NCBI GenBank assembly: GCA_011525385.1
Contig: WTGF01000058.1
Coordinates: forward strand, 1 to 64,000
DNA length: 64,000 bases
Reading direction: 5' to 3'
From: Chloroflexota bacterium
GTDB lineage: Bacteria; Chloroflexota; Anaerolineae; Aggregatilineales; Phototrophicaceae
Below the pieces are notes generated by a model. That model was not told the origin of the DNA, searched no databases, and saw only the letters and a program-made list of their open reading frames with translations. The translations under genes were made by a program, and so were the position numbers. Shown here piece by piece: positions 27,204-35,005 of the stretch (its first letter is position 1; every line of letters starts with the position of its first letter).

Positions 27204-27230
27204 TGGTAGTGTATCGAAGTCGGTTGAAAT
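27204..27230 (-). repeat. 27-bp dispersed repeat, copy 2
   Basis: It matches 27-53 in reverse orientation at 25 of 27 bases and 62415-62441 in the same orientation at 24 of 27. It lies 22 bp past the stop codon of the dehydrogenase. The rest of the 26881-27251 gap contains no gene I can support; it is AT-richer and should include the greA promoter (TATAGT near 26916-26921, no good -35). Confidence 0.65.
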
Positions 27231-27251
27231 AAAATCAACAAGCACTCTTGT

Positions 27252-28226
27252 TCAGGTGTATACCTCCGGATTGACGCAAGTTGGCAAGCGATTGCCCGTG
27301 ACGCCTGCGATAAGGTTGTCCGCGGCCATGTCGGCCATCTTGGCGCGGGTGGCGACGCTGGCGCTGGCGATATGTGGCACAACAAGGCAGTTGTCCAAGG
27401 AAAGAAGTGGATCCTCGAGCGGAATCGGCTCAGGGTCAGTGACATCGAGGCCTGCCGCAAGAATGTCTCCGCGACCCAAAGCCTTGTAAAGCGCCTCGCC
27501 ATCGACGACGCTGCCGCGTGCTGTATTGATCAGAATTGAAGATGACTTCATTAACGCCAGTTCTCGTTCTCCAATCATGTGCTGTGTTGTCTCGGAAAGC
27601 GGAACATGCAGACTGACAAAATCACTTTCGCTCAGGACTTTTTCAAATGATGCTTCTTCCCCGCCGAACTCTTGGATTTTGTCCTTATTTTCCTCGGTGT
27701 TGACCAAAATCGTCATATTAAAGCCCTTGGCGCGTCTGGCGACCGCTTGGCCGATACGACCGAAACCGATGATTCCCAGTGTCGCGCCGAAGATGTCTTG
27801 ACCAGAAAGAACTGTAGGATGCCAGGTTCGCCAGTTGCCATCCCGGATGTACGTTTGGGCTTCGGGAATGCGGCGAGCGACCGCCATCAGAAGCGCGAAG
27901 GCAAAGTCGGCAGTGGTTTCCGTCAGTACACCGGGTGTGTTGCCAACCGGGATCCGGCGCTCTGTCGCCGCGTCGACGTCAATATTGTCATATCCAACAG
28001 CCAAGTTGCTGATGACCCGAAGGTTTGGGGCGGCATCCATCAGCCGCGCGTCTACACGGTCTGTCAGCAAACTTAACAACCCATCGAGATTGCGGATTTT
28101 CTCCCTAATCGTCGCGTAGTCCGGCGGCATAAAATCTTCCCATACCTCGAGTTCGCAATGCGCGACCAGGCGATTTAGTGTGGTGTCCGGCAAGCGACGT
28201 GTGACAAATACTTTTGCTTTACCCAT
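27252..28226 (-). CDS. D-2-hydroxyacid dehydrogenase (glyoxylate/hydroxypyruvate reductase-like)
   Basis: A 324-residue NAD(P)-dependent dehydrogenase of the D-isomer-specific family. It has the catalytic-domain segment NLAVGYDNIDVDAATERRIPVGNTPG, the Rossmann motif LGIIGFGRIGQAVA, the Arg in NTARGSVVDGEAL, the Glu in DPEPIP and the catalytic His in LVVPHIASAS. The overall pattern fits glyoxylate reductase/glycerate dehydrogenase (GRHPR type). Given the gcv and SHMT genes nearby, a role in glycine-serine-hydroxypyruvate metabolism is plausible, but the genes are 18 kb apart. A 27-bp repeat lies just past the stop. Confidence 0.9.
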   Translation of the reverse strand: MGKAKVFVTRRLPDTTLNRLVAHCELEVWEDFMPPDYATIREKIRNLDGLLSLLTDRVDARLMDAAPNLRVISNLAVGYDNIDVDAATERRIPVGNTPGVLTETTADFAFALLMAVARRIPEAQTYIRDGNWRTWHPTVLSGQDIFGATLGIIGFGRIGQAVARRAKGFNMTILVNTEENKDKIQEFGGEEASFEKVLSESDFVSLHVPLSETTQHMIGERELALMKSSSILINTARGSVVDGEALYKALGRGDILAAGLDVTDPEPIPLEDPLLSLDNCLVVPHIASASVATRAKMADMAADNLIAGVTGNRLPTCVNPEVYT

Positions 28227-28330
28227 GTCTATGCTCCATCGGCTTGAGTACCCGCGCGATTATAGCGCAGTTCCACAGACAAGAAAAACTAGCGGGCATA
28301 TCCCAGTTTGAACGTGGCGAATTGTCGATC

Positions 28331-29161
28331 TCAATGGGCCAGGGGAAGTGAAACATTGAGGGTAGTGCCGAAGCCAGTTTCGCTGCTAATGGCGACCGTT
28401 CCGCCGCTAAATTCGATGAAGGCCCTGGCTAGGTACAGTCCCAAACCAAGTCCTTGATTATGCTCGCTTGCCTGCCAATACGGGAGGAATGGGTCTTCGA
28501 CATCAGAGTAGGCGAATCCTCTGCCCGCGTCGAATATGGTGATTTGCAGGCGATTGCCATGGCGCTGTCCGTCGAAACTGGCGCTTGCGGGATCGCCATG
28601 CAAACAGATATTGGTCGCGATTTCGCCAAAAGCATAACTTAGCCAGGTCTCGTCGCCGGCTACCATTGCCGAAACTCCTGAGGCTTGCAGCGCGGGGTGG
28701 CCGAGAACTGAAACAAATTTCTGCATCAATAGCGCGCTGTCGACCGCGGAGACAGAAAACTTAAGGCGGTCGTGCTTGATAAGCGAAAACTGCCAGACAT
28801 TGTTCATCATACGCTCGATAGAAGCAATCGTCGCCATGACATAGGCGATGATCTGGTATTGCTCGTCGGTCAAATCGCCATCAAAGCCGGCGTCCAGGTT
28901 GTTGAGGTTGGTTTTGATTGGGTGTACGAGGCTGTTAAAGCGTTCCAGCACGGCGGGCCTCGTCCCCGCGTTCTCGATTCCAATGGCGGTAATCACATCC
29001 ATGACCAAGGTGTGCAGTCCCCATGAGTAGGCATGGATACGCTTGTAGCATTCCCGTTGATCGCCCGAAGTTGCGCCACTGGCGCCTGAAAGCATGGATT
29101 CCATACAGGATATCACATCGCTAACTGGTTCCAGGAGTTTGCTGTAGGAGATGCTCGCCAC
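28331..29161 (-). CDS. Histidine kinase-like ATPase (sensor protein)
   Basis: The C-terminal half is a GHKL ATPase: N box FGEIATNICLHG, G1 DAGRGF, and G2 GLGLGLYLARAF, ending TTLNVSLPLAH. The N-terminal 130 residues are helical. They lack a clear HisKA H-box; candidate histidines occur in RIHAYSWGLHTLV. No membrane segments or receiver partner. The start is uncertain: GTG at 29161 has no ribosome site. A different frame begins GTG at 29193 (VTTKKIADLKQ) and would join smoothly if one base were restored near 29162, so a small indel is possible. The frame stays open to 29554 over the next gene, which is not coding there. Confidence 0.65.
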   Translation of the reverse strand: MASISYSKLLEPVSDVISCMESMLSGASGATSGDQRECYKRIHAYSWGLHTLVMDVITAIGIENAGTRPAVLERFNSLVHPIKTNLNNLDAGFDGDLTDEQYQIIAYVMATIASIERMMNNVWQFSLIKHDRLKFSVSAVDSALLMQKFVSVLGHPALQASGVSAMVAGDETWLSYAFGEIATNICLHGDPASASFDGQRHGNRLQITIFDAGRGFAYSDVEDPFLPYWQASEHNQGLGLGLYLARAFIEFSGGTVAISSETGFGTTLNVSLPLAH

Positions 29162-29268
29162 TGCTTGAGGTCGGCTATCTTCTTGGTCGTCACATTGATA
29201 ATGACATAATATCCGCAGGCGCGCCAACCAAAGCTTAGAAGGGGGCTTATATCTGATAGTACCGAGAA

Positions 29269-29298
29269 CGCAGCCGACCGACTTTGCGGTCGGCTGCG
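29269..29298 (-). terminator. Hairpin downstream of the YfbU gene
   Basis: A 12-bp perfect stem CGCAGCCGACCG / CGGTCGGCTGCG surrounds a 6-base loop. On the minus strand it lies 40 bp after the YfbU stop. The tail is T-poor on the minus strand (tctcggt) and moderately T-rich on the plus strand, so the terminator role is likely but not certain. Confidence 0.55.
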
Positions 29299-29339
29299 CT
29301 TGTGTTTCCGGGTTCGATGGTGGAACGGTGGGGTGGCAG

Positions 29340-29861
29340 CTATGCCAGTATTCTGGTGATTGCCTCTGCCGTGAACGGGTCGTGGCTGAGATTATTCCGC
29401 AACTCCGTTTCGTACCTTTTGAGCAATTCCTTGTAGATCGGGAGCCTGGGAGAATGGGAGTTGAAAGTGTATTCAGTGGTAATGTCCTCGAACTTGCCGC
29501 ATTTCTCGACCAGGTACTCAGCGTACTGCATGTGAGCGGTTTCGTGGTTCCCATCGAAACCCACGTTTTCCACGACGCGCAGGCGCGGCGATTTGGGCAG
29601 GTCGTCTAATTCAGCCAGCCGACTCTGCAGGATCCAACACATTTGGAGAATTTTGCTCACCAAGACGCATTCGGATTCGGGAAGAGGGTCGCCGATCAAG
29701 TCGCCGGCGTGGGTGAAGTAGTCAAGTTCGTACCCTGCCTCCAGCGCCTCTCGGTGTAACTGCAGATCTTCTTTCGATTCTGGCTCGAGGTACTCAAGTA
29801 TTCTGCTTTGGTTGATCAGAATCAGGCGCTCGGCCCTGGAAAGCTTTTCATTCTTTTCCAC
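29340..29861 (-). CDS. YfbU family protein
   Basis: A 173-residue protein recognisable as YfbU/PF03887-like: the N-terminal LSRAERLILINQSRILEYL, the central VLVSKILQMCWILQSRL and the C-terminal NVGFDGNHETAHMQYAEYLV with FNSHSPRLPIYKELLKRYE follow the family. E. coli YfbU is soluble and of unsettled function; links to cell death have been reported. No membrane segment. Base composition and codon use appear less GC-biased than neighbours, which hints at transfer. It is bounded by a hairpin downstream and the rplL 3' side upstream. Confidence 0.8.
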   Translation of the reverse strand: MEKNEKLSRAERLILINQSRILEYLEPESKEDLQLHREALEAGYELDYFTHAGDLIGDPLPESECVLVSKILQMCWILQSRLAELDDLPKSPRLRVVENVGFDGNHETAHMQYAEYLVEKCGKFEDITTEYTFNSHSPRLPIYKELLKRYETELRNNLSHDPFTAEAITRILA

Positions 29862-30055
29862 GAGGTATCCTTTCTCGCAACGTGAGACTCAGCGTGCCGT
29901 GGCAGGCGCGTTTTTTCGCTTCGGAAACAGCCGGGGTCACACCGGCTGTCATCGTTTATGCGCGTGATCTGCGTCGCTCTCCAAGAACTAAGGAGCGGCA
30001 TTCTGCAGGGGACGCGCGCCTAGACTTGTATTGCCATTAGCGGCAGCGGAAGCCG

Positions 30056-30445
30056 CTACTTGAGTTCTACGACAGCGCCAGCTTCCTCCAGCTTGGATTT
30101 ACCCTCTTCAGCGGTGTCTTTGCTGACTTCTTCAAGGACGGTCGCGGGGGCGGATTCCACCAGTTCCTTGGCCTCTTTGAGCCCAAGGGGGGTAATGCCG
30201 CGAATCGCCTTGATGACGTTGATCTTCTTGGGTCCGATTTCCTTGAGGACCACATCGAATTCGGTCTTTTCTTCTTCGGGCTCGGCATCTGCAACCGCGC
30301 CACCGGCGCCCGGCGCCATCATCATCATGCCGCCGCCGACTGCCGCTTCAACGCCCCAGGCTTCTTCCAGGCGCTTCTTGAGATCCGCGGCTTCCAGGAT
30401 CGTCAGCCCACTGAGTTCTTCCACGATTTTGTCGAGATCTGCCAT
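30056..30445 (-). CDS. rplL: 50S ribosomal protein L7/L12
   Basis: A 130-residue stalk protein that recruits translational GTPases. It has the N-terminal dimerisation helix pair ([24 protein letters not shown]), an Ala/Gly/Met hinge, and the C-terminal domain [24 protein letters not shown]...[13 protein letters not shown] (given in parts). Length is standard. It follows rplJ by 93 bp on the same strand; excess of L7/L12 over L10 is usual. A weak hairpin ACAGCCGG/CCGGCTGT lies about 110 bp downstream. Confidence 0.97.
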   Translation of the reverse strand: MADLDKIVEELSGLTILEAADLKKRLEEAWGVEAAVGGGMMMMAPGAGGAVADAEPEEEKTEFDVVLKEIGPKKINVIKAIRGITPLGLKEAKELVESAPATVLEEVSKDTAEEGKSKLEEAGAVVELK

Positions 30446-30538
30446 TGTTCATCCCTTTCATTTGCATGCCCAGCCGGGCACTTCATTTGCTGCTCGATAC
30501 AGTTTGAATCGTCACTCGGAACTATCATCCCGGGTGAT

Positions 30539-31081
30539 TCAGGAGCCGCCTTCTTCATGCTTGTCGACATAAGCCTGAAGAACGTTGACGACCCCGCCTG
30601 TCGCTTGATGCAATACGTTGACAATGCCTTGCGTCGGGGACATCATCAAACCCGCGATTTGCGCGCGCAGCTCGTCAAGTGTTGGCAAATTGGATACCGC
30701 CTCTACTTGCTGAGCGTCGAGAAGGTTGCCGCTCATGATCCCGCCGGTCACTCGCATTCTTTCGGCGAATTCCTCGTCTTCAATGTGCTTGAAGACAGCC
30801 TTGGCGACCCCGGGCATATTGTCGCGCCCAAAGATGATCGCGACCGGACCCTCCAATAGATCCTCCGGAACAACCCAGTTGGCTTGCTCAAGCGCGTTGC
30901 GGATCAATGTGTTCTTGGCGACGATGTACTGTCCGTTTTGCTCGCGCACGGCGGCCCGCATTCCCTCGATTTGGGGAACGCTCAGCCCCTGGGTTTGCAC
31001 GATGACCAGGCCATCGCAATCGTTGAGGATTTCAACATACTGCGCGACAAGCTCTTCCTTGCGTGCTCTTGAAACTGGCAA
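30539..31081 (-). CDS. rplJ: 50S ribosomal protein L10
   Basis: A 180-residue L10 that anchors the L7/L12 dimers on 23S rRNA. It has VIVQTQGLSVPQIEGMRAAVRE, KNTLIRNALEQ and a C-terminal helix (GGVVNVLQAYVDKHEE) for L12 binding. The ATG follows gagaggagcg. rplJ-rplL stands without rplK-rplA, rpoB or rpoC in the window. The gene has its own promoter and an L10 leader with a terminator-like hairpin, so it is autoregulated by the L10-L12 complex at the RNA level. Confidence 0.96.
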   Translation of the reverse strand: MPVSRARKEELVAQYVEILNDCDGLVIVQTQGLSVPQIEGMRAAVREQNGQYIVAKNTLIRNALEQANWVVPEDLLEGPVAIIFGRDNMPGVAKAVFKHIEDEEFAERMRVTGGIMSGNLLDAQQVEAVSNLPTLDELRAQIAGLMMSPTQGIVNVLHQATGGVVNVLQAYVDKHEEGGS

Positions 31082-31147
31082 CTGTCGCTCCTCTCTATAT
31101 CAGTTGGCTCTACGTGATACATAGCGACCCAACTGACCCGACCGAAC

Positions 31148-31175
31148 AAAAAAGCGACCCGCAGTTGGAGGTCGC
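31148..31175 (-). terminator. Attenuator hairpin in the rplJ leader
   Basis: On the minus strand, GCGACC and GGTCGC (plus 31170-31175 and 31154-31159) form a stem followed by six T (31153-31148). It lies between the L10 leader and rplJ, so it can only attenuate this operon. Segments complementary to its loop (ccaactg/cagttgg) recur at 31129-31135 and 31101-31107. Confidence 0.75.
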
Positions 31176-31211
31176 AAAAAGTTCAATCGAAAGGACCGAT
31201 TAGGGTCTTTT

Positions 31212-31264
31212 GCGTTCCCCTCGGCAGGAAATTAAGGGCATCTGCCCACCGGCTGTCTACGGCA
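31212..31264 (-). promoter_or_regulatory. Ribosomal protein L10 leader RNA
   Basis: The minus strand reads gccgtagacagccggtggg, then ttaatttcctgccgaggg. This matches the conserved L10-binding leader (agacagc-agGTG ... cCUGCCGAGG). It lies about 35 nt after the promoter and 36 nt before the attenuator. Bound L10-L12 would favour termination. Confidence 0.85.
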
Positions 31265-31297
31265 AACGTCGCTATATAAGTTGTGAACCGAATCAGC

Positions 31298-31325
31298 ATT
31301 ATATCGATACCAAACGCTTGGTCAA
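31298..31325 (-). promoter_or_regulatory. sigma70 promoter of rplJ-rplL
   Basis: Minus-strand -35 TTGACC (31325-31320) and a perfect -10 TATAAT (31303-31298), with a 16-bp spacer, lie just before the L10 leader. Confidence 0.8.
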
Positions 31326-31404
31326 GGCTGAATGCGAGCATTTGACGGATTACACTGGCTACGCTACAAATGGATCGGAAATCTGATATCTGAGGGAAAA
31401 CAGT

Positions 31405-32289
31405 ATGGATCTGGACCGAGACGCGTTGCAAAAGCAAGTGCAGGAACTGTATGCCAAAGAACATGAAGCATTGGGGGAGTCCGGCACCGTCGAGCATTTG
31501 GAGCGAGGCAAACAGTGGCAACTGTCTGATACGCTCAGCGCAGGAGGCGTCTTGGTATTCCCACACGCGGGCGTGCATGACTGCGGATATCAGATCGCGG
31601 CCTGTGTACACGCTGCCTTGGACTGCGGCGCGGAAAAGGTGGTGGTCCTAAGCGTACTGCATGCCTTCAATCAAGCAATGGAAGACGCGCGCGTCGCGGT
31701 GGCCAAGGGCGCAGATCCGGCGCATTCAGAATACTGGGGCATACAGGGACCCGGCATAGAAGGGGGGCTCGAATGGACTGGCGATCACGCTCTGATCAGT
31801 TGGCGACATTTTTGGGGGGCCGAGCTCGAACGCCGGGGCATATCCGAGAGAAAAGCGCCCAGGGTCTATGAACGGTATCCTTACCTTGCTGGCGGGCGTC
31901 CACAAGATTTGCCCGGTATCGACGAATTGGCGCGACTCATGGAAGATGCGGCGGTTCTGTCCACGGCGGACCCCTTCCACCATGGAATCGGCTACGGTGA
32001 CGACCCGGGCAGCGCATACGATCACGACGCGGCGGGTTTGGCCTATGCCAAATCGGTGATCGAATCGGGCATAGGCATCCTGGAAGCCGGCGACTACTAT
32101 TCATATAACCGACATTGTGTGGAAGCCAAAAGCGACGCCCGCGATACCGGCCAGGTTTATCGTTATTTGCGCGGACCGATGCGGGGAGAAGTTTTGGATA
32201 TCAGCTTCACCGACTCGGCAGAGTTGTATGACGCGCCTAAACCGACCTGGGTCGCGGGGGCCTTAATTGAGTGGAAGCTGACTATTTGA
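31405..32289 (+). CDS. Memo-like family protein (AmmeMemoRadiSam protein B type)
   Basis: A 294-residue soluble protein with the outline of the Memo family, a fold shared with class III extradiol dioxygenases. The candidate metal ligands occur in order: His in VFPHAGVHDCGYQI, His in LSVLHAFN, Asp in STADPFHHGIGYG and Cys in YNRHCVEAKSD. Memo proteins bind iron or copper; in prokaryotes they often accompany an AMMECR1 domain and a radical-SAM protein, neither of which is adjacent here. The sequence is divergent, so a dioxygenase relative remains possible. It is divergent from rplJ across a 323-bp gap that contains the rplJ promoter, leader and attenuator. Confidence 0.6.
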   Translation: MDLDRDALQKQVQELYAKEHEALGESGTVEHLERGKQWQLSDTLSAGGVLVFPHAGVHDCGYQIAACVHAALDCGAEKVVVLSVLHAFNQAMEDARVAVAKGADPAHSEYWGIQGPGIEGGLEWTGDHALISWRHFWGAELERRGISERKAPRVYERYPYLAGGRPQDLPGIDELARLMEDAAVLSTADPFHHGIGYGDDPGSAYDHDAAGLAYAKSVIESGIGILEAGDYYSYNRHCVEAKSDARDTGQVYRYLRGPMRGEVLDISFTDSAELYDAPKPTWVAGALIEWKLTI

Positions 32290-32314
32290 CAATTGCCTGC
32301 TGGTCGCCGGTCAA

Positions 32315-32980
32315 TCATCTGTTGCTGGCGTCGCCCGTTTTTTCGTCCTTTACCTTGGTTTCCAGTTCTTTCAGGGCGTTTTGCAGCTTCTGCTGGCGCA
32401 AACTCTGCGTGAGGTCCCCGCGCGTGCGCTCCAGAACGCCGCGGACAACGTCGGTTTGACGGCGCAAGCCGTGCGTGAGGGCATCGGGAAAATCGAAGGT
32501 CACCAATTGATCGTAAATGTCGTCCATCGCGCTCAGCAAATCCTCGGCTTGGGCGCTGTGCGCATCTTCGCGGCGCATGATGTCCAGGATGAAGCGTCGC
32601 AGCTCGGTGGCGGCCTCTCCGAGACCTTTGAGATAAGTTGAGCACTCGATCTCCAATTCGACGACCGTGGGCAAATCGTGACCGCGGATGATGGCGCTGG
32701 TGATGAATGCTTCGGCGACTTCCTTCAGCGCATCTTGCGTGTATCCCGTGTGGTAGAGATCGGGGAACTCCCCGACGACGGTCTTCAATTCCACAGCGCC
32801 AGCCCGTACCTCGTCCAGTTTCTTGTCGACAAGCGGCCAGTCCTGTCGATGAATGGCGCGAATCGCCTCGGAACAGTGGCGGATCAATTGGCGCGAGAGG
32901 ACAATCGCTCGATCGCGAGCGGCATTGCGCCTTTCCAGGTCTTCGCGAATGAATTCACAGACTTGGCTCAGATTATTCAT
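32315..32980 (-). CDS. Translin family nucleic acid-binding protein
   Basis: A 221-residue all-helical protein resembling translin. It shows RDRAIVLSRQLIRHCSEAIRAIH, a central TQDALKEVAEAFI, YLKGLGEAATELRRFILD, and DDIYDQLVTFDFPDALTHGLRR followed by TDVVRGVLERTRGDLTQS, the order seen in translin and its archaeal/bacterial homologues. Translin forms octameric rings that bind single-stranded RNA and DNA, and with TRAX cleaves small RNAs; catalytic acidic residues of TRAX were not identified here. Its ATG overlaps the end of the DUF3467 gene by 8 bp, so the two are coupled. Confidence 0.8.
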   Translation of the reverse strand: MNNLSQVCEFIREDLERRNAARDRAIVLSRQLIRHCSEAIRAIHRQDWPLVDKKLDEVRAGAVELKTVVGEFPDLYHTGYTQDALKEVAEAFITSAIIRGHDLPTVVELEIECSTYLKGLGEAATELRRFILDIMRREDAHSAQAEDLLSAMDDIYDQLVTFDFPDALTHGLRRQTDVVRGVLERTRGDLTQSLRQQKLQNALKELETKVKDEKTGDASNR

Positions 32981-33305
32981 CGTCGTCGTCTTCCTGTTCC
33001 GGTTTTACCGCTCCAAATAGCTGGTCGGCCAGCGACTGCCGCTGCGGCGCGACGATCTCGCCGTGCTTTGTTTCGTATTTCTGCAAGTTTTCCTGTAGCG
33101 CCTGCAGCAGCAGTTTGGCATGGGTCGGGGTCATCACGATGCGCTTTTGCACGCGAGCGCGATTGTCGTTGGGCATTACCTGGATGAAATCGAAGATGAC
33201 TTCGTTGGCTGTATGGGTAATCATGACCGTGTTGGCATAGGTCGCGCTGGCATCTTTGGGCAATTCCAAGCGCAACTGTTTCTTCTTGTTGGTAGTTTCC
33301 GCCAT
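32973..33305 (-). CDS. DUF3467 family protein
   Basis: A 110-residue small acidic protein of the DUF3467 type: YANTVMITHTANEVIFDFIQVMP followed by AR-QKRIVMTPTHAKLLLQALQENL-KYE and an acidic tail EQEDDDDE. Function is unknown; family members are small beta-rich proteins found across bacteria. It is the first gene of a two-gene operon with the translin homologue (8-bp overlap), which suggests a shared RNA- or DNA-related task. Confidence 0.8.
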   Translation of the reverse strand: MAETTNKKKQLRLELPKDASATYANTVMITHTANEVIFDFIQVMPNDNRARVQKRIVMTPTHAKLLLQALQENLQKYETKHGEIVAPQRQSLADQLFGAVKPEQEDDDDE

Positions 33306-33459
33306 GGCATCCTCGTCAAATGGTAGACAGCAGTATTATAACTGATTTCATAAGGCCGTTCGTCGCCTGACGCAGCGCCGTGAATCAGCCTCCCATCGCA
33401 TAGGGAATTGGGCTATGCTCTCTGCCGCAAGCAGATGACGAAAGCGAAAGAAAGAAACA

Positions 33460-33780
33460 ATGCCGACATATCTGTACAAGATACAACCGGTGCGACCGGC
33501 GATGCTTTCTGAAGGTCCGAGCGCAGAAGAAACACAGATTACCAACGAGCATTTCGAGTACCTGAAGGCTCAGATGGAGGAGGGCACGCTGATTTTGGCG
33601 GGACGCACGCTCAACAGCGACTATTCTTCATTTGGCATCGCGATTTTCAATGCGCGCGATGACGCACACATGCAACAGCTTACGGAAGCGGATCCCGGCG
33701 TCGCGAAACGGCTCTTCCGCGCCGAGTGGTATCCCTATCGCATCGCCTTGCACGAGCCCGGAAACACGAGGGACCAATGA
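33460..33780 (+). CDS. YciI family protein
   Basis: A 106-residue protein with the YCII ferredoxin-like dimer fold. It has an N-terminal Tyr-rich strand (PTYLYKIQPVRP), a central HFEYLKAQMEEGTLILAGRTL containing the conserved His, and ADPGVAKRLFRAEWYPYRIAL. YciI-like proteins often have unknown catalytic roles resembling muconolactone isomerase or dehydrochlorinase. The stop overlaps the ATG of the Nudix gene (ATGA), so the pair is one operon. Confidence 0.85.
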   Translation: MPTYLYKIQPVRPAMLSEGPSAEETQITNEHFEYLKAQMEEGTLILAGRTLNSDYSSFGIAIFNARDDAHMQQLTEADPGVAKRLFRAEWYPYRIALHEPGNTRDQ

Positions 33781-34238
33781 GCGCGTCCCTCGAAGCGCCT
33801 AGACATATTGTCGCTGCCAGCGCATTGGTAAGAAACGATCAAGGACAGATTCTGCTCGTACGCAGTCACAGACGCGGCTGGGAGATTCCCGGCGGCCAGA
33901 TCGAAATAGGCGAGTCATTGATTGGCGGGCTTAAGCGAGAAGTGCTGGAAGAAAGTGGCGTTCAAGTCGAGATCGGCCGGCTCGCGGCGGTGCGAACCAA
34001 TCTGACCAGCTCGATTGTCATCTTTTGCTTCGAGGCGCGCTATCTCGGCGGCGAACTGCGGCCGAGTGACGAAACGCCAGAGGTACAGTGGGTATCTGCC
34101 GAGCGAGCGCTGGAGATGATCTCGCATCCGGCAATCTGGCAAAGTATACAAGATGTCATGGCGGGCGCGCCGGACGTAATCTACCGCGCCTATCGGGTGG
34201 ATCCCTATCAACTTGTCGAGAGCCACGCGTCTCATTGA
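33777..34238 (+). CDS. NUDIX hydrolase
   Basis: A 153-residue pyrophosphohydrolase with the full Nudix box, GGQIEIGESLIGGLKREVLEESGV (given as GX5EX7REUXEEXGU: G, E, RE, EE, G all present). It would hydrolyse a nucleoside diphosphate linked to another group; the substrate cannot be read. I start at the ATG overlapping the YciI stop. The 3' end overlaps the convergent rsmG end by 7 bp, with no terminator between. Confidence 0.9.
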   Translation: MSASLEAPRHIVAASALVRNDQGQILLVRSHRRGWEIPGGQIEIGESLIGGLKREVLEESGVQVEIGRLAAVRTNLTSSIVIFCFEARYLGGELRPSDETPEVQWVSAERALEMISHPAIWQSIQDVMAGAPDVIYRAYRVDPYQLVESHASH

Positions 34239-34984
34239 ATCGGATCGCGAGTTGGCGTACCGGGCTGACGGGGATACTGTCGGGGCGTTTTTTTGATCTT
34301 GTCAATGACGATCAAATAGCGCGGATTGTCCAGCGTGGGCAGCAGAACCTCCTCAATGGTGAAAAGCTCCCCGCCAAATACGTCGATCGCCTTGGCGGCG
34401 CTATTGGCATCGTCGTAGGCTGTCATGCCTTGCATAGCAATTACCTGGCCTTCGGGCTTCGCCAGCGGCAGCAGATACTCCATGAGTACCGGCAGCCGCG
34501 CGACGGCGCGCGCTACTGCGATGTCGTAGGACGCGCGATGACCTTTGTCTCTGCCGGCATCTTCGGCGCGGGCGTGCATCGTTCGGACGTTTTTGAGCTG
34601 CAATTCCTCCCGGACAGATTGGATGAATCGCAGTTTCTTTGCAGTGGAATCAAGCAGGGTGACTTCCAGGGCAGGGAAGGCGATCGCCAGCGCCAAGCCG
34701 GGGAAACCGGCGCCTGTGCCCACGTCGATTAAGCGCAACCCGTCAAACTGGGGCACGACAGTCGTCAAGGTCAAAGAATCGAGAAAGTGCTTGACGACAA
34801 TATCATTAGGCGCTGTGATGGACGTCAGATTCATGCGCTGGTTCCAGTCCAGCAGCATGTCGCCAAGTTGTTCAAATTGCCCGAGCTGACGAGCTGACAA
34901 CTCAAGATTGAGGTAGGCGCGCGCGTAGTCGTCTAGAGTCGACACTGTAGGACTGCCCTGGGGCAACTCTCGTTGAAACCGCAA
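34232..34984 (-). CDS. rsmG: 16S rRNA (guanine-527-N7) methyltransferase RsmG
   Basis: A methyltransferase of up to 250 residues that methylates G527 in the 530 loop of 16S rRNA. It has LDWNQRMNLTSI, HFLDSLT, the SAM motif LIDVGTGAGFPGLALAI, LLDSTAKKLRFIQ and the VARAVARLPVLMEYLLPL segment. The first in-frame codon is TTG at 34984 without a ribosome site; a GTG at 34945 is an alternative start. No mnmG neighbour. The next gene on the strand (35006) ends 21 bp upstream, so they may share a transcript. Confidence 0.93.
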   Translation of the reverse strand: MRFQRELPQGSPTVSTLDDYARAYLNLELSARQLGQFEQLGDMLLDWNQRMNLTSITAPNDIVVKHFLDSLTLTTVVPQFDGLRLIDVGTGAGFPGLALAIAFPALEVTLLDSTAKKLRFIQSVREELQLKNVRTMHARAEDAGRDKGHRASYDIAVARAVARLPVLMEYLLPLAKPEGQVIAMQGMTAYDDANSAAKAIDVFGGELFTIEEVLLPTLDNPRYLIVIDKIKKTPRQYPRQPGTPTRDPIQ

Positions 34985-35005
34985 CCAGTTGGCGTCGCTG
35001 GGCGG

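Noticed and set aside
28331..29554. Taking the full 407-codon frame as the sensor ATPase
   Set aside because: The first 130 codons overlap the YfbU gene and its hairpin and have a non-coding Ser/Thr/Arg-rich composition.
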